DNA of 64,000 bases, taken from positions 2,424,501 to 2,488,500 of the forward strand of contig NZ_CP097329.1 of NCBI RefSeq assembly GCF_030323025.1, given 5' to 3'. The DNA comes from Pseudanabaena mucicola str. Chao 1806. Its GTDB lineage: Bacteria; Cyanobacteriota; Cyanobacteriia; Pseudanabaenales; Pseudanabaenaceae. The notes beneath the pieces are model-generated. The model did not search any database, had not been told where the DNA came from, and saw only the letters and a list, made by a program, of their open reading frames with translations. Shown in pieces: positions 16,722 through 28,039 of this stretch (positions are counted from its first letter, which is position 1; every line of letters begins with the position of its first letter). The position numbers and the translations under genes are program-made.

Positions 16722-16860
16722 AGAAGTGCCCCTCCGCAACGCCGTCTTACCTCAGTTGTTTGACCCGGTAAAACCAGGTGGAGCCGAAGCGCTGCGCCTA
16801 ACTTAAAGTTCCCAGATGCAAGTCTGGTTTACTGCGGCGAAGACTGCGAGGACTCCTTAA
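16722..16860 (+). ncRNA. Structured RNA candidate, possibly 6S RNA
   Basis: A gene-free stretch with unusually high GC that folds into one long interrupted hairpin: CCTCCGCA pairs with TGCGAGG, GTCTT with AAGAC, CAGT with ACTG, and further in AACCAG with CTGGTT. Segmented rod pairing with a bubble, plus the 3' CTGCGGCG block, recalls bacterial 6S RNA. About 140 nt are accounted for, shorter than the ~180 nt of known cyanobacterial 6S, and the complementary strand folds too, so both identity and strand are uncertain. Confidence 0.4.
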
Positions 16861-16970
16861 AAACGATTATCGATCAAGACACATTATCGGTAGTCACGCA
16901 CGCCACAGAGGAGCTTATTAAAAGTATACATTACTAAGTAGTGAGAAAGTAGTGAGAGCGATTACTAACT

Positions 16971-17711
16971 CTACTTAATGTTGTTGGCTAGCCAATAGAC
17001 TAAAGGTGCGATCGCTAAAGCAGGTAAAAAAGAAGCAACACGAACTTTAGCTAGCTCTAATAAATTTAATCCGAGTCCCAACAGCATCAAGCCGCCAACG
17101 CCTGTAATGATCAGTACTGGTTGAGCATTGGCAGGATCGGGTAAGCTTTGGGCTAAGCTGCCCGCAAGAACTGACATGATGCCTTGATACAATCCCACAG
17201 GCAAAGCGGAAAAACCAACACCTATTCCATAGGTGCTGGCAAATACGATTGAAATAAACCCATCAAGGGCTGATTTTAAGGCTAGCAAGTTGTTATCACC
17301 AATAAGTCCATTATTAAGACTGCCAATGATTGCCATTGGTCCGATACAAAACAATAAACTCGCCGCTACAAATCCTTCAGTAAATTTTCCCTTACCCTTA
17401 AATTTTGCTTTTAACCAATCGCCAATATTTTCTAAATGCTTCTCAATCTGGATGAGTTCGCCGATCACGCCCCCAATGACTAAGGCAATCAGTGACAGGA
17501 TTACGCCATCTAAAGCCCCAGCTTTAACTTTGAGTAAGCTATTTGCCATGTTGATGCTGACAAACATTGTGATTAACCCGATCGCCTGTTTGAGAATTGG
17601 TAAAACTTGAGCTAGAAATCGCCCATGTAGGATCAGTCCTAAACTTGTGCCACAAGCGATCGCAAGTATATTAATCCAAGTACCACTAGTCTTTGTCCAA
17701 AAATCTAGCAT
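16971..17711 (-). CDS. DUF554 family membrane protein
   Basis: 246 residues with six or seven hydrophobic segments. GTSLGLILHGR near the start, the loop GGVIGELIQIEKHLENIGDWLKAKF, FIGPMAI-type LLFCIGPMAIIGSLNNGL and LKSALDGFISIVFASTYGIGVGFSALP are the conserved blocks of DUF554 (YdfK-like), a family of unassigned inner-membrane proteins, possibly transporters. Normal family length. Sequence is compatible with a single-gene transcript. Confidence 0.85.
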   Translation of the reverse strand: MLDFWTKTSGTWINILAIACGTSLGLILHGRFLAQVLPILKQAIGLITMFVSINMANSLLKVKAGALDGVILSLIALVIGGVIGELIQIEKHLENIGDWLKAKFKGKGKFTEGFVAASLLFCIGPMAIIGSLNNGLIGDNNLLALKSALDGFISIVFASTYGIGVGFSALPVGLYQGIMSVLAGSLAQSLPDPANAQPVLIITGVGGLMLLGLGLNLLELAKVRVASFLPALAIAPLVYWLANNIK

Positions 17712-19373
<1,662 letters not shown>

Positions 19374-19422
19374 GTAGAGTGTGAAGCAGTCTACTTAAAC
19401 ATATTTTTTATTGATATAACCT

Positions 19423-21105
19423 ATGGAACTAACTCTCTGGACTTACGAAGGTCCTCCCCATGTGGGAGCGATGCGAATTGCAACTGGTATGGAAGGAGTA
19501 CATTATGTACTTCATGCGCCGCAGGGCGATACCTATGCCGATCTGCTATTTACGATGATCGAACGACGTGATCGCCGTCCACCTGTCACCTATACCACTT
19601 TCCAAGCTCGCGATCTTGGTGGTGACACTGCCGAGATGGTCAAGACATCGGTACGCGATGCATACGAGCGCTTTCTGCCGCAGGTCATGCTCGTTGGTGA
19701 AAGTTGCACAGCCGAACTGATTCAAGATCAACCAGGTTCGTTAGCGAAAGGGATGAAGTTACCAATTCCCATTGTTAGCTTGGAATTGCCAGCTTATTCC
19801 AAAAAAGAAAATTGGGGTGCAAGTGAAACCCTCTATCACCTAGTTCGCACTTTACTTTTACCCCTTGTGCCACCACCGAATACGCATAAACCTAAACGTG
19901 AAGCCCATATTCGCCCGAAAGCAAATATCATCGGTCCTACGGCTCTAGGTTTTCGGTGTCGTGATGATATTCGGGAGGTAGTTAAGTTATTGGCGGAAAT
20001 CGGTGTCGATGTAAATGTAATCGCACCAATGGGCGCAACTCCCGATGACTTGTTACGGATTCCCGATGCCGATTTTAATATTTGTCTCTATCCTGAAATT
20101 GCGCTTACTACTTGCAATTGGCTCCATCGCAGTTTCGGACAGCCTACAATTAAGACTGTACCGATTGGCGTAGGTGCAACCCGTGACTTTATTGCTGAAA
20201 TTGGTAAGGTTGCAGAAATTGATGTCAGTGAAGCGCTGAAGCGATCGCAGTCTGACACATTGGGCAATTGGGATGTATCGCGCCTATCGTCAGCCAATAA
20301 TCCTAATGCTTCACGATTGCCTTGGTACTCGAGATCGGTGGATTCCACTTATTTAACTGGTAAGCGGGTATTCATTTTTGGTGATGCGACCCATGCCCTC
20401 GCCGCCGCAAGAATTGCCACCGAGGAGTTAGGATTTACCCTCGTAGGCATTGGCACATATAGCCGTGAATTTGCACGTGAAGTGCGTGAAGTTGCTAAAA
20501 AGCATGGACTTGAAGCCGTGATTAGTGATGACTATTTAGCTGTGGAAGCCAAGGTTGCGGAAGCGGCTCCAGAACTAGTGCTGGGTACTCAAATGGAACG
20601 CCATATTGCCAAACGTTTGGGTATCCCTTGTGCGGTAATTTCTGCGCCAATCCATGTACAAGACGTTCCCGCCCGTTACTCACCGCAAATGGGTTGGGAA
20701 GGTGCGAATGTCATTTTTGATAGCTGGGTACATCCTCTGATGATGGGGCTTGAGGAGCATTTAATTGGCATGTTCCGTGAAGACTTTGAGTTTGCGGAAG
20801 GTCATATGAGCCATCTGCATACTGCCCCATCTCAGGATGCACGACGCGAATCATTAGTGACATCACAGGTGATCGCCACAACAGGTAGCTCTAACCAAGC
20901 TGTCCTCGCACCTGTTGATCAAGCCGTTGTCCAAGCGGTTGATGGCATTACTTGGAGTGCGGATGGTGAAGCTGAGTTAAAGAAGATTCCCTTCTTTGTC
21001 CGCGGCAAAATCAAGCGCAATACTGAGAAGTTTGCGAGCGATCGCGGCATCAGCACGATCACTCTCGAAACTCTCTATGAAGCAAAAGCAGCGATCGGCA
21101 AATAA
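19423..21105 (+). CDS. chlB: Light-independent protochlorophyllide reductase subunit B, BchB type
   Basis: 560 residues. Partner of ChlN in the NB component; supplies the aspartate ligand of the NB cluster, D36 in [12 protein letters not shown], at the same position as in Rhodobacter BchB. The N-terminus [23 protein letters not shown] and [24 protein letters not shown] follow the proteobacterial type, not the cyanobacterial one (MKLAYWMYAGPAHIGTLRV). The C-terminal [18 protein letters not shown] region is the substrate-closing tail. The gene lies 49 bases after chlN with a small hairpin between. Length exceeds the ~508-525 of either group by about 40 residues, mainly in the segment [14 protein letters not shown] before the tail. 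Confidence 0.92.
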   Translation: MELTLWTYEGPPHVGAMRIATGMEGVHYVLHAPQGDTYADLLFTMIERRDRRPPVTYTTFQARDLGGDTAEMVKTSVRDAYERFLPQVMLVGESCTAELIQDQPGSLAKGMKLPIPIVSLELPAYSKKENWGASETLYHLVRTLLLPLVPPPNTHKPKREAHIRPKANIIGPTALGFRCRDDIREVVKLLAEIGVDVNVIAPMGATPDDLLRIPDADFNICLYPEIALTTCNWLHRSFGQPTIKTVPIGVGATRDFIAEIGKVAEIDVSEALKRSQSDTLGNWDVSRLSSANNPNASRLPWYSRSVDSTYLTGKRVFIFGDATHALAAARIATEELGFTLVGIGTYSREFAREVREVAKKHGLEAVISDDYLAVEAKVAEAAPELVLGTQMERHIAKRLGIPCAVISAPIHVQDVPARYSPQMGWEGANVIFDSWVHPLMMGLEEHLIGMFREDFEFAEGHMSHLHTAPSQDARRESLVTSQVIATTGSSNQAVLAPVDQAVVQAVDGITWSADGEAELKKIPFFVRGKIKRNTEKFASDRGISTITLETLYEAKAAIGK

Positions 21106-21157
21106 CTTCATTGAGGCGCTATGCGCCTCAATGAATAAAAAATTATTTTTACATTAG

Positions 21158-22069
<912 letters not shown>

Positions 22070-22071
22070 TC

Positions 22072-22223
22072 ACTGATGTTACGTGGAACAAATATCACCC
22101 TCACCCCCCTGCCCCCTCTCCCATCAAGGGAGAGGGGGAGCTAGACTAATTTCTTGTTCCCCTCTCCATTAATGGGAGAGGGGCTAGGGGTGAGGGTCTT
22201 AGAAACTTCCACGTAACATCAGT
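22072..22223. mobile_element. MITE family A, copy 2 (152 bp)
   Basis: Same terminal inverted repeats as copy 1, with an extra internal segment (GAGCTAGACTAATTTCTTG plus a second CCCTCTCC palindrome). Flanked by AATC on both sides (22068-22071 and 22224-22227). The left AATC overlaps the chlL stop codon, so the element separates chlL from its terminator. Confidence 0.88.
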
Positions 22224-22229
22224 AATCAT

Positions 22230-22262
22230 CAACAAAGCCCTCGCTCAGCGAGGGCTTTGTTG
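22230..22262 (+). terminator. Terminator of the chlNBL operon
   Basis: CAACAAAGCCCTCGCT / AGCGAGGGCTTTGTTG forms a GC-rich 15-16-bp stem. Before the MITE entered it would have begun only a few bases after the chlL stop; it is now 160 bp away. Confidence 0.8.
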
Positions 22263-22295
22263 GGAGAGGATTTTAGAAAATGGGAAACGCTATAT

Positions 22296-24026
22296 TTAGA
22301 CCATTAATTGATACTTGACCTGAGCTAACCGATACAGTGGTCTCCAAACTAAGCGATTGGTGGTGACAACTAGTAATGACATCACAATCGTTGAAGCCAG
22401 TAGTAAGGGAAAATCTCCAATATCTGAAGCTTGAGTAATTGTTGAGCCTAAGCCTGTTGCAGTCATCAATTTTCCCTGAAATTTAATATATTCACCTGCA
22501 ATACTAGCGTTCCATGCGCCACCAACTGCGGTAATAATACCTGTGACAAGATAGGGGAAAATCCCAGGTAAAATCAAAGTACGCCAGCGCTCTAGGGATG
22601 AGAGTTTATAAACCCTTGCTGCTTCAAAAAGCTCTGATGGAATTGCTTGTGCACCTGCAATTACATTAAAGAGAATGTACCACATACTCCCTAAGGTCAT
22701 CAGAATTACTGCGCCAATATCTAATCCGCCACCGATATTGGCTAAACCTAACAATAGAATTGGGAAGAGCGCAGTAGCTGGCACAGAAGCCGCAATTTGT
22801 ACTATTGGCTGTAGAATTTGAGCTAACTTTGGATGCCGTCCAATTGTGACACCAATGGGAACAGTAATTAGCAATGACAAAATCAGAACAGCTAAAACTC
22901 TTAGCGAAGTATATAGTGAGCCAATTATTACCTTTTGCCAAGAAGCTAAAGGCATCTGACTTAGTAATAAAGCGGCTTTAATAGTTCCACCTAAAACAAT
23001 GAATCCGACCAAACCAATGAGTATCCAGTTTAGCCAATTAATCCATTTAGAGACTTTATGTTGATTTTCAAGAGAATCTTGAGGTTTGCTGCTAAATCCT
23101 CGGTTAACTGCTTCGGCTAATGGTGTAAATAGGCGATCGCTAATAATCCGCATAGTTGGCGATCGCCTTAAAAAGTCTAATACCCGTGATTCAGGTACTT
23201 GAGTGGCTTCAACCGTTTCATGTTTAAATTTCTCAGCCCAAGCAATCAGTGGTCGCCAAATTAAATAATCAATAATCGTAATAATCCCAATTAAAACAAT
23301 GATTCCACAGAGAATGGCGATATTATCTCCTTTATCGGCGGCGGCTTTCAGAAATGAGCCCAGCCCTGGTAATGTAAAATTGTGATTAGAAAGGGTAAAG
23401 GATTCAGTTTGCATCAAAAAGAACCATCCTCCAGCTACAGACATCACGCTATTCCAAACTAAACCGACGACCCCCGATGGCAGTTCTAACGTCCAAAATC
23501 TTTGCCAAGAGCTAAGGCGATATACTTGACTAGCTTCAACTAACTCATTAGGAATGCTACTTAAAGATTGATAAAAACTAAAAGTCATATTCCAAGTCAT
23601 ACCCGTAAAGATCAGCAAAATTGAAGCTAATTCAATGCCCAAACGCTGTCCAGGGAACAAGCCTACTAAAGCTAATACCACTGCAGGTAAAAATGAGAGC
23701 ACGGGAATTGATTGTAAAATATCTAATAAAGGAATGAGCACCTTTGCCCAAGTAGCAGAACGATAAGCAATGTAAGAATAGGTAAGGCTAAATAGAAGCG
23801 ATAATGCATAGGCAGCGAGCATTCGGACTAAGGTCTGCAAAGCATAATTAGGTAATAAGCTCAAGGATAGATTAATAACATATTCACTGTCATAGGTCCC
23901 CGTGAATTTACTTGCAGTCTGCACGATGATGAAAATCAGGGAAATGATCGCTAAAGGCAATAACACATCGCCAATACTCCATCTGGTGCGAAACTCTGAC
24001 TTAGGATCGATAGTGGGCTGAAACAT
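22296..24026 (-). CDS. ABC transporter permease with two fused permease domains (NitT/TauT-like)
   Basis: 576 residues and about twelve hydrophobic segments: two BPD_transp_1 domains in tandem (roughly 70-270 and 350-565). Each contains the cytoplasmic coupling motif: ELVEASQVYRLSSWQRFWTLELP in the first half and ELFEAARVYKLSSLERWRTLILP in the second. Half-permeases of this group import nitrate, sulfonates, bicarbonate or similar anions; the substrate cannot be told because no binding-protein gene is near. Encoded on the same strand downstream of its ATPase, separated by 230 bp that includes a family C repeat. Confidence 0.85.
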   Translation of the reverse strand: MFQPTIDPKSEFRTRWSIGDVLLPLAIISLIFIIVQTASKFTGTYDSEYVINLSLSLLPNYALQTLVRMLAAYALSLLFSLTYSYIAYRSATWAKVLIPLLDILQSIPVLSFLPAVVLALVGLFPGQRLGIELASILLIFTGMTWNMTFSFYQSLSSIPNELVEASQVYRLSSWQRFWTLELPSGVVGLVWNSVMSVAGGWFFLMQTESFTLSNHNFTLPGLGSFLKAAADKGDNIAILCGIIVLIGIITIIDYLIWRPLIAWAEKFKHETVEATQVPESRVLDFLRRSPTMRIISDRLFTPLAEAVNRGFSSKPQDSLENQHKVSKWINWLNWILIGLVGFIVLGGTIKAALLLSQMPLASWQKVIIGSLYTSLRVLAVLILSLLITVPIGVTIGRHPKLAQILQPIVQIAASVPATALFPILLLGLANIGGGLDIGAVILMTLGSMWYILFNVIAGAQAIPSELFEAARVYKLSSLERWRTLILPGIFPYLVTGIITAVGGAWNASIAGEYIKFQGKLMTATGLGSTITQASDIGDFPLLLASTIVMSLLVVTTNRLVWRPLYRLAQVKYQLMV

Positions 24027-24120
24027 AAGTAATCCAAACTAAACCTTAGAATAAAAATACGTATAGGCAAAAGATGCAGGTGATTCTTTGAAAGCATTCA
24101 AAGGCAGATATCTTAGAGAA

Positions 24121-24229
24121 ATACAGCTTATTGAGGCTTTGAGTAGTACAGAATTTTGAAAGTGGTGCAGGTGAAAAGCAGCACTTTCAAAAATATTTCT
24201 GGGTTTTAAGTAAGCGCAAAGTGCTGTAT
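24121..24229. repeat. Miniature repeat family C, copy 2 (inverted)
   Basis: Reverse complement of the element at 9039-9145, with the same CTTTGAGTAGTACA, GAAAGTGG...CACTTTC hairpin, AAATATTTCTGGGTTTTAAG and AAGCGCAAAG blocks. It separates the ATPase and permease genes of the ABC transporter. Confidence 0.6.
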
Positions 24230-24256
24230 CTAAAGCTGTATCTAAATATAAGGAAA

Positions 24257-25666
24257 CTAAGGGTGATCATCTTCAACCTGAGGGTCGCTCTCATCAGTAA
24301 AAATGGAAATCGAGGAATCACGATAGTTCAATAATTCAACTGTACTATCTTCAAGAAAGATTTCTCCTGAAGGTTCATCGTAACTAAATAGTTCAGCGTA
24401 TCGACCCCAATCCATAGCAGTCCTGAGTTGTCGTTGTGCCTCTTTGCTAGTGAAATAATTCTCTAAAATATCCAGAACTAGTTCCTCAGAAATGCGATGA
24501 TTGCGTTTAGCTAATAGAAGCTGACAAATTTGTTGGACTAAGCGAATGTTTTGTTGCAACAAATCGCGAATAATTGCTTTGCGTTCATCAATATTACTGT
24601 TGATGAACTTCTCACCATTCGTTGAGAGTTGAATATCCCCCTCTGTAATCGCGACTAGTTCCATTAATTTACTCGCATCAACAATTGGCAATAAATCATC
24701 AACTTCTAATAACAATTCTTGGGCAATGCGATAAATATCCTTTTCTTGACGACCTTCTAGTAGTTCTAATAAACCAGCCACTGAACCAATTCGTACATGG
24801 GGTAAAGATTGATATTTCGGTTGAGAATGTGGTTTGGTTTCGGTGATAGAAGTGGTGGGGGTTGGTTGGCTAGAAATATCGGGCAGATCGGGATTAGTGA
24901 GGATTTTATAAACTTGGTCAACTAAAGCTTGGAATTCAGAACTCTTACGATCGCGGTAATGGGATAACATGATTGGCAAATCAGCCCGAATCCGTCCAGG
25001 GTTGCGACCTAAGACAATCACGCGATCGGCTAATGTCACCGCTTCTTCGATCCCGTGAGTTACGATTAAAATCGATTTAGTAGGAATTCTTTTTTCCAGC
25101 CATAGGTCAAGTAATTCAAAGCGCAAGTTCTCCGCCGTCAGTACATCTAAAGCCGAAAATGGTTCATCCATGCACAGTAGCTCAGGTTCAACCGCCAAGG
25201 CTCTTGCAAACCCAACACGTTGTCGCATCCCGCCTGAAAGTTCTTTTGGATAGGCATTTTCAAAGCCATCTAAGCCAATGATATCGATCATACGGAGTGC
25301 TTTTTGCAACCTTGTGTCTTTGGGCTCTCCCTTTGCTTTCAATCCTAGTTCCACATTTTCGAGAACTGTGAGCCAAGGATAAAGTGCAAAATTTTGAAAG
25401 ACGATCGCCACTCCAGGATTTAAACCTACTAAAGGACGATTGTAATACAATACCCTGCCATGAGAAGGTGGAATCAAACCTGCAATCATACGCATAATTG
25501 TTGACTTACCAGATCCTGAAGGACCCAACAATGCAATAATTTCACCTACTTGCAACTGACAATTAATATTTTCAATGATTGAGATCGTCTGTCCATTTGG
25601 TTGTAGGTAAGACTTCCCAATATTCTCTAAAGCAATAAAACTGGCTTTTGCGGCGTTTTGAAACAT
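24257..25666 (-). CDS. ABC transporter ATPase with C-terminal AAA-associated domain
   Basis: 469 residues. Nucleotide-binding domain in the first ~260: Walker A LLGPSGSGKSTIMR, signature ELSGGMRQRVGFARAL, Walker B LLCMDEPFSALD, H-loop VTHGIEEA. The remaining ~200 residues are the AAA-associated helical domain seen in some nitrate/sulfonate/bicarbonate-type ATPases (GSVAGLLELLEGRQ, DWGRYAELFSYD). It partners the double permease downstream. ATG 25666 (MFQNAAKA) is preferred to the TTG at 25723, which has no recognisable ribosome site. Confidence 0.85.
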   Translation of the reverse strand: MFQNAAKASFIALENIGKSYLQPNGQTISIIENINCQLQVGEIIALLGPSGSGKSTIMRMIAGLIPPSHGRVLYYNRPLVGLNPGVAIVFQNFALYPWLTVLENVELGLKAKGEPKDTRLQKALRMIDIIGLDGFENAYPKELSGGMRQRVGFARALAVEPELLCMDEPFSALDVLTAENLRFELLDLWLEKRIPTKSILIVTHGIEEAVTLADRVIVLGRNPGRIRADLPIMLSHYRDRKSSEFQALVDQVYKILTNPDLPDISSQPTPTTSITETKPHSQPKYQSLPHVRIGSVAGLLELLEGRQEKDIYRIAQELLLEVDDLLPIVDASKLMELVAITEGDIQLSTNGEKFINSNIDERKAIIRDLLQQNIRLVQQICQLLLAKRNHRISEELVLDILENYFTSKEAQRQLRTAMDWGRYAELFSYDEPSGEIFLEDSTVELLNYRDSSISIFTDESDPQVEDDHP

Positions 25667-25961
25667 AATGTTATCTGTGCAGGTATTGTGAGCTACAGAG
25701 ATAGGGAAGTTTTCGCTACCCAACCCAATACATTATCAGCTAAGAGTGCCCAGAATTTGTACTACACCAAGGAGTATGGAGAAATTCTAGAAAGTGCAGT
25801 TGTACCGCACCATAAAAATCACTTCTGTAGTAAAGCTAAACTTCGTAGAAGAAGGTTAAGTTTTAAATCGATCTGAAGGCTAGAATAATAAGTAATTTGG
25901 TTTAACTGCATTGACCATTTACTTTTAGTTACTTTTAGTCCACTGATATCTTTAGACCTTA

Positions 25962-27200
25962 ATGTCCTACTCTCTTGTCCCTGTCCCTCTTGGCTCCTTG
26001 CAAATTAATGAACTGATCTACACTGATGATTCAATAGGGACAAGTTCCACTAAACCAGTTACTTTCTCTTTAATTATTCCTACCTATAATGAGAGTAAAA
26101 ATTTAGAGAAGTTAGTCGAAGTTCTTAGTCAGATTTTAAATAGCTATTGGAAAGGAGACTATGAGCTAATTATTGTTGATGATGATAGTCCAGATCGGAC
26201 GTGGCAAGTGGGATTGGAATTGATGCCGCACTATCCTCAGTTGCGAGTGATGCGTCGGCAGCAGGAAAAGGGTTTGTCAACAGCCGTAATTCGGGGCTGG
26301 CAGGCTTCTCAGGGCGAAATCTTGGGTGTAATCGATGGCGATTTACAACATCCACCTGAAACCCTGATTAATATGCTCAATGAGATGCAAAATGGAATGG
26401 ATTTAGTAGTTGCTAGTCGTCATATCGAAGGTGGTGGAGTTAGTGATTGGGGCTTCATCCGTCGATTGCTCTCACGGGGAGCACAGATGCTGGGGTTAAT
26501 CATTTTACCAAATGTGATTGGTCGGGTTTCTGATCCGATGAGTGGCTATTTTATGGTTAGGCGCAGTGCGATCGCCAATTGCTTGATGAATCCATTGGGA
26601 TACAAAATTTTGATTGAAGTTTTAGGACGCGGCAGTGTTGGTAAAGTTGCAGAAGTTGGTTATGTATTTCAGGAACGCAAAGAGGGGGAGAGCAAAGTTA
26701 CTTGGAGGCAGTATGTAGATTACATTATGCATTTATTAAGGCTGCGATCAAGGGGCAGAATTAGTCGAATCCGCGAAAGGCTGAGAGTTCCCATTAATCG
26801 TTTTTTGAAATTTGGCATCGTTGGCTTTAGTGGAGTATTTGTAGATATGGCAATTTTATATTTGCTAAGCGATGCCTCAACGCTACATTGGGGATTGACA
26901 CGCAGTAAAATCATTTCTTCAGAAGTGGCGGTAATTAATAATTTCTTATGGAATGATCTGTGGACATTTAGCGATATTTCCAGTCATCAAAAGGGATGGC
27001 AAAAGCGGATTAAGCGGTTTTTGAAATTCAATTTTATTTGCCTATTTGGAATGGGCTTGAATCTGATTATTCTGAATGTACTCTACAACTACGCACATAT
27101 CAATCAATATATCGCTAATCTAATTGCGATCGCGATTGTCACTATATGGAACTTCTGGTTTAATCTGAAACTGAGTTGGCGAGTTACTCAAATAAAGTAA
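25962..27200 (+). CDS. Family 2 glycosyltransferase fused to GtrA-like membrane domain
   Basis: 412 residues. The first ~250 form a dolichol-/polyprenyl-phosphate mannosyltransferase-like GT2 domain: FSLIIPTYNESKNLEKL, DDDSPDRTW, GVIDGDLQHPPETL and VSDPMSGYFMVRR. A GtrA-like region with four hydrophobic segments follows (FLKFGIVGFSGVFVDMAILYLL onward, with NNFLWNDLWTFSD). Such fusions make polyprenyl-phosphate sugar donors for modification of lipids, polysaccharides or proteins outside the cytoplasm. Acceptor unknown; gene stands alone. Confidence 0.88.
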   Translation: MSYSLVPVPLGSLQINELIYTDDSIGTSSTKPVTFSLIIPTYNESKNLEKLVEVLSQILNSYWKGDYELIIVDDDSPDRTWQVGLELMPHYPQLRVMRRQQEKGLSTAVIRGWQASQGEILGVIDGDLQHPPETLINMLNEMQNGMDLVVASRHIEGGGVSDWGFIRRLLSRGAQMLGLIILPNVIGRVSDPMSGYFMVRRSAIANCLMNPLGYKILIEVLGRGSVGKVAEVGYVFQERKEGESKVTWRQYVDYIMHLLRLRSRGRISRIRERLRVPINRFLKFGIVGFSGVFVDMAILYLLSDASTLHWGLTRSKIISSEVAVINNFLWNDLWTFSDISSHQKGWQKRIKRFLKFNFICLFGMGLNLIILNVLYNYAHINQYIANLIAIAIVTIWNFWFNLKLSWRVTQIK

Positions 27201-27205
27201 GGGAT

Positions 27206-27307
27206 AAGTAGCTAGACATAAGTAAGCTAAATACCTAGAGTTTTGTTCCGCCCGCGTAGCGGGTGGAACAAAACTCTAGTTTGGGTTTTAATTAAGTTGA
27301 GCTACTT
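27206..27307. repeat. Miniature inverted-repeat element, family E copy 2
   Basis: 102 bp, inverted relative to copy 1 at 217-320. Ends AAGTAGCTAGACATAAGTAA and GAGCTACTT are inverted repeats; the centre (27234-27279) is a palindrome with CTAGAGTTTTGTTCC arms. It lies six bases behind the GT2-GtrA stop codon and may also serve as its terminator. Confidence 0.65.
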
Positions 27308-27416
27308 ATTCAAGAAGTTTTTGAAAAGTGTTACTTCGTGACACTTTTTAAAGTTAGATCAAAGCAAGGTAAAGTGTTGCTATAAGTGCCATTTTATCAA
27401 CTGAAGTTTAAGTTTT

Positions 27417-27953
27417 ATGACTTTCTCCACAATAACTTTACCAACTTGGGTCACGCTATCACGTTTGATTGCAATTCCGATCATCTTTGGGCTATTCATC
27501 TGGCAAGATAGTGAACTCACTCGTCTTATTGCCCTTACCGTATTTCTGATTGCGGCGATTACAGATTGGTTAGATGGATATTTAGCAAGAAAACTTAATC
27601 AAATTACGGAATTGGGAAAATTTCTTGATCCCCTTGTAGATAAAGTCCTCACGATCGCTTTATTTCTTTTGTTTATTGAATTGAGAGAAGTTCCAGCTTG
27701 GGCTGTATTTATGATTGTTACCCGCGAGTTATTGATTACGGCATGGCGTGGTGCTCCCAGCAGGGTCAGCGATACAGGCTCATCACCAATTATCGCTGCC
27801 AATTTTTGGGGAAAAGCAAAAACAGTGATGCAAATTGTGGCGATCGCTGTGTTATTAATCAAAATCCCCTATGCGATCGTCTTTTTCTGGATTGCAGTAG
27901 CACTCACGTTAATTTCTGGCATTCTCTATGTTGTGCCAACCTCAAAGAGCTAG
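27417..27953 (+). CDS. pgsA: CDP-diacylglycerol-glycerol-3-phosphate 3-phosphatidyltransferase
   Basis: 178 residues, membrane enzyme making phosphatidylglycerol phosphate, essential for thylakoid phosphatidylglycerol. The CDP-alcohol phosphatidyltransferase signature DGx2ARx8Gx3Dx3D is complete (DGYLARKLNQITELGKFLDP then LVD). N-terminal LPTWVTLSRLIAIPIIF is typical of PgsA, and length matches (about 180). Confidence 0.95.
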   Translation: MTFSTITLPTWVTLSRLIAIPIIFGLFIWQDSELTRLIALTVFLIAAITDWLDGYLARKLNQITELGKFLDPLVDKVLTIALFLLFIELREVPAWAVFMIVTRELLITAWRGAPSRVSDTGSSPIIAANFWGKAKTVMQIVAIAVLLIKIPYAIVFFWIAVALTLISGILYVVPTSKS

Positions 27954-28039
27954 TTATAATTGGTGAATTGTTTCTTACACTGAGTAAGAGAGTATTAGAC
28001 TATAATCAAATATAGAGTTGCGGTTGGAGTAAGTTTCTC

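Noticed and set aside
19374-19422. Terminator between chlN and chlB
   Set aside because: The TTTAAGTAGA/TCTACTTAAA hairpin is AT-rich with a short stem; it is more likely an intra-operon structure than a stop to transcription.
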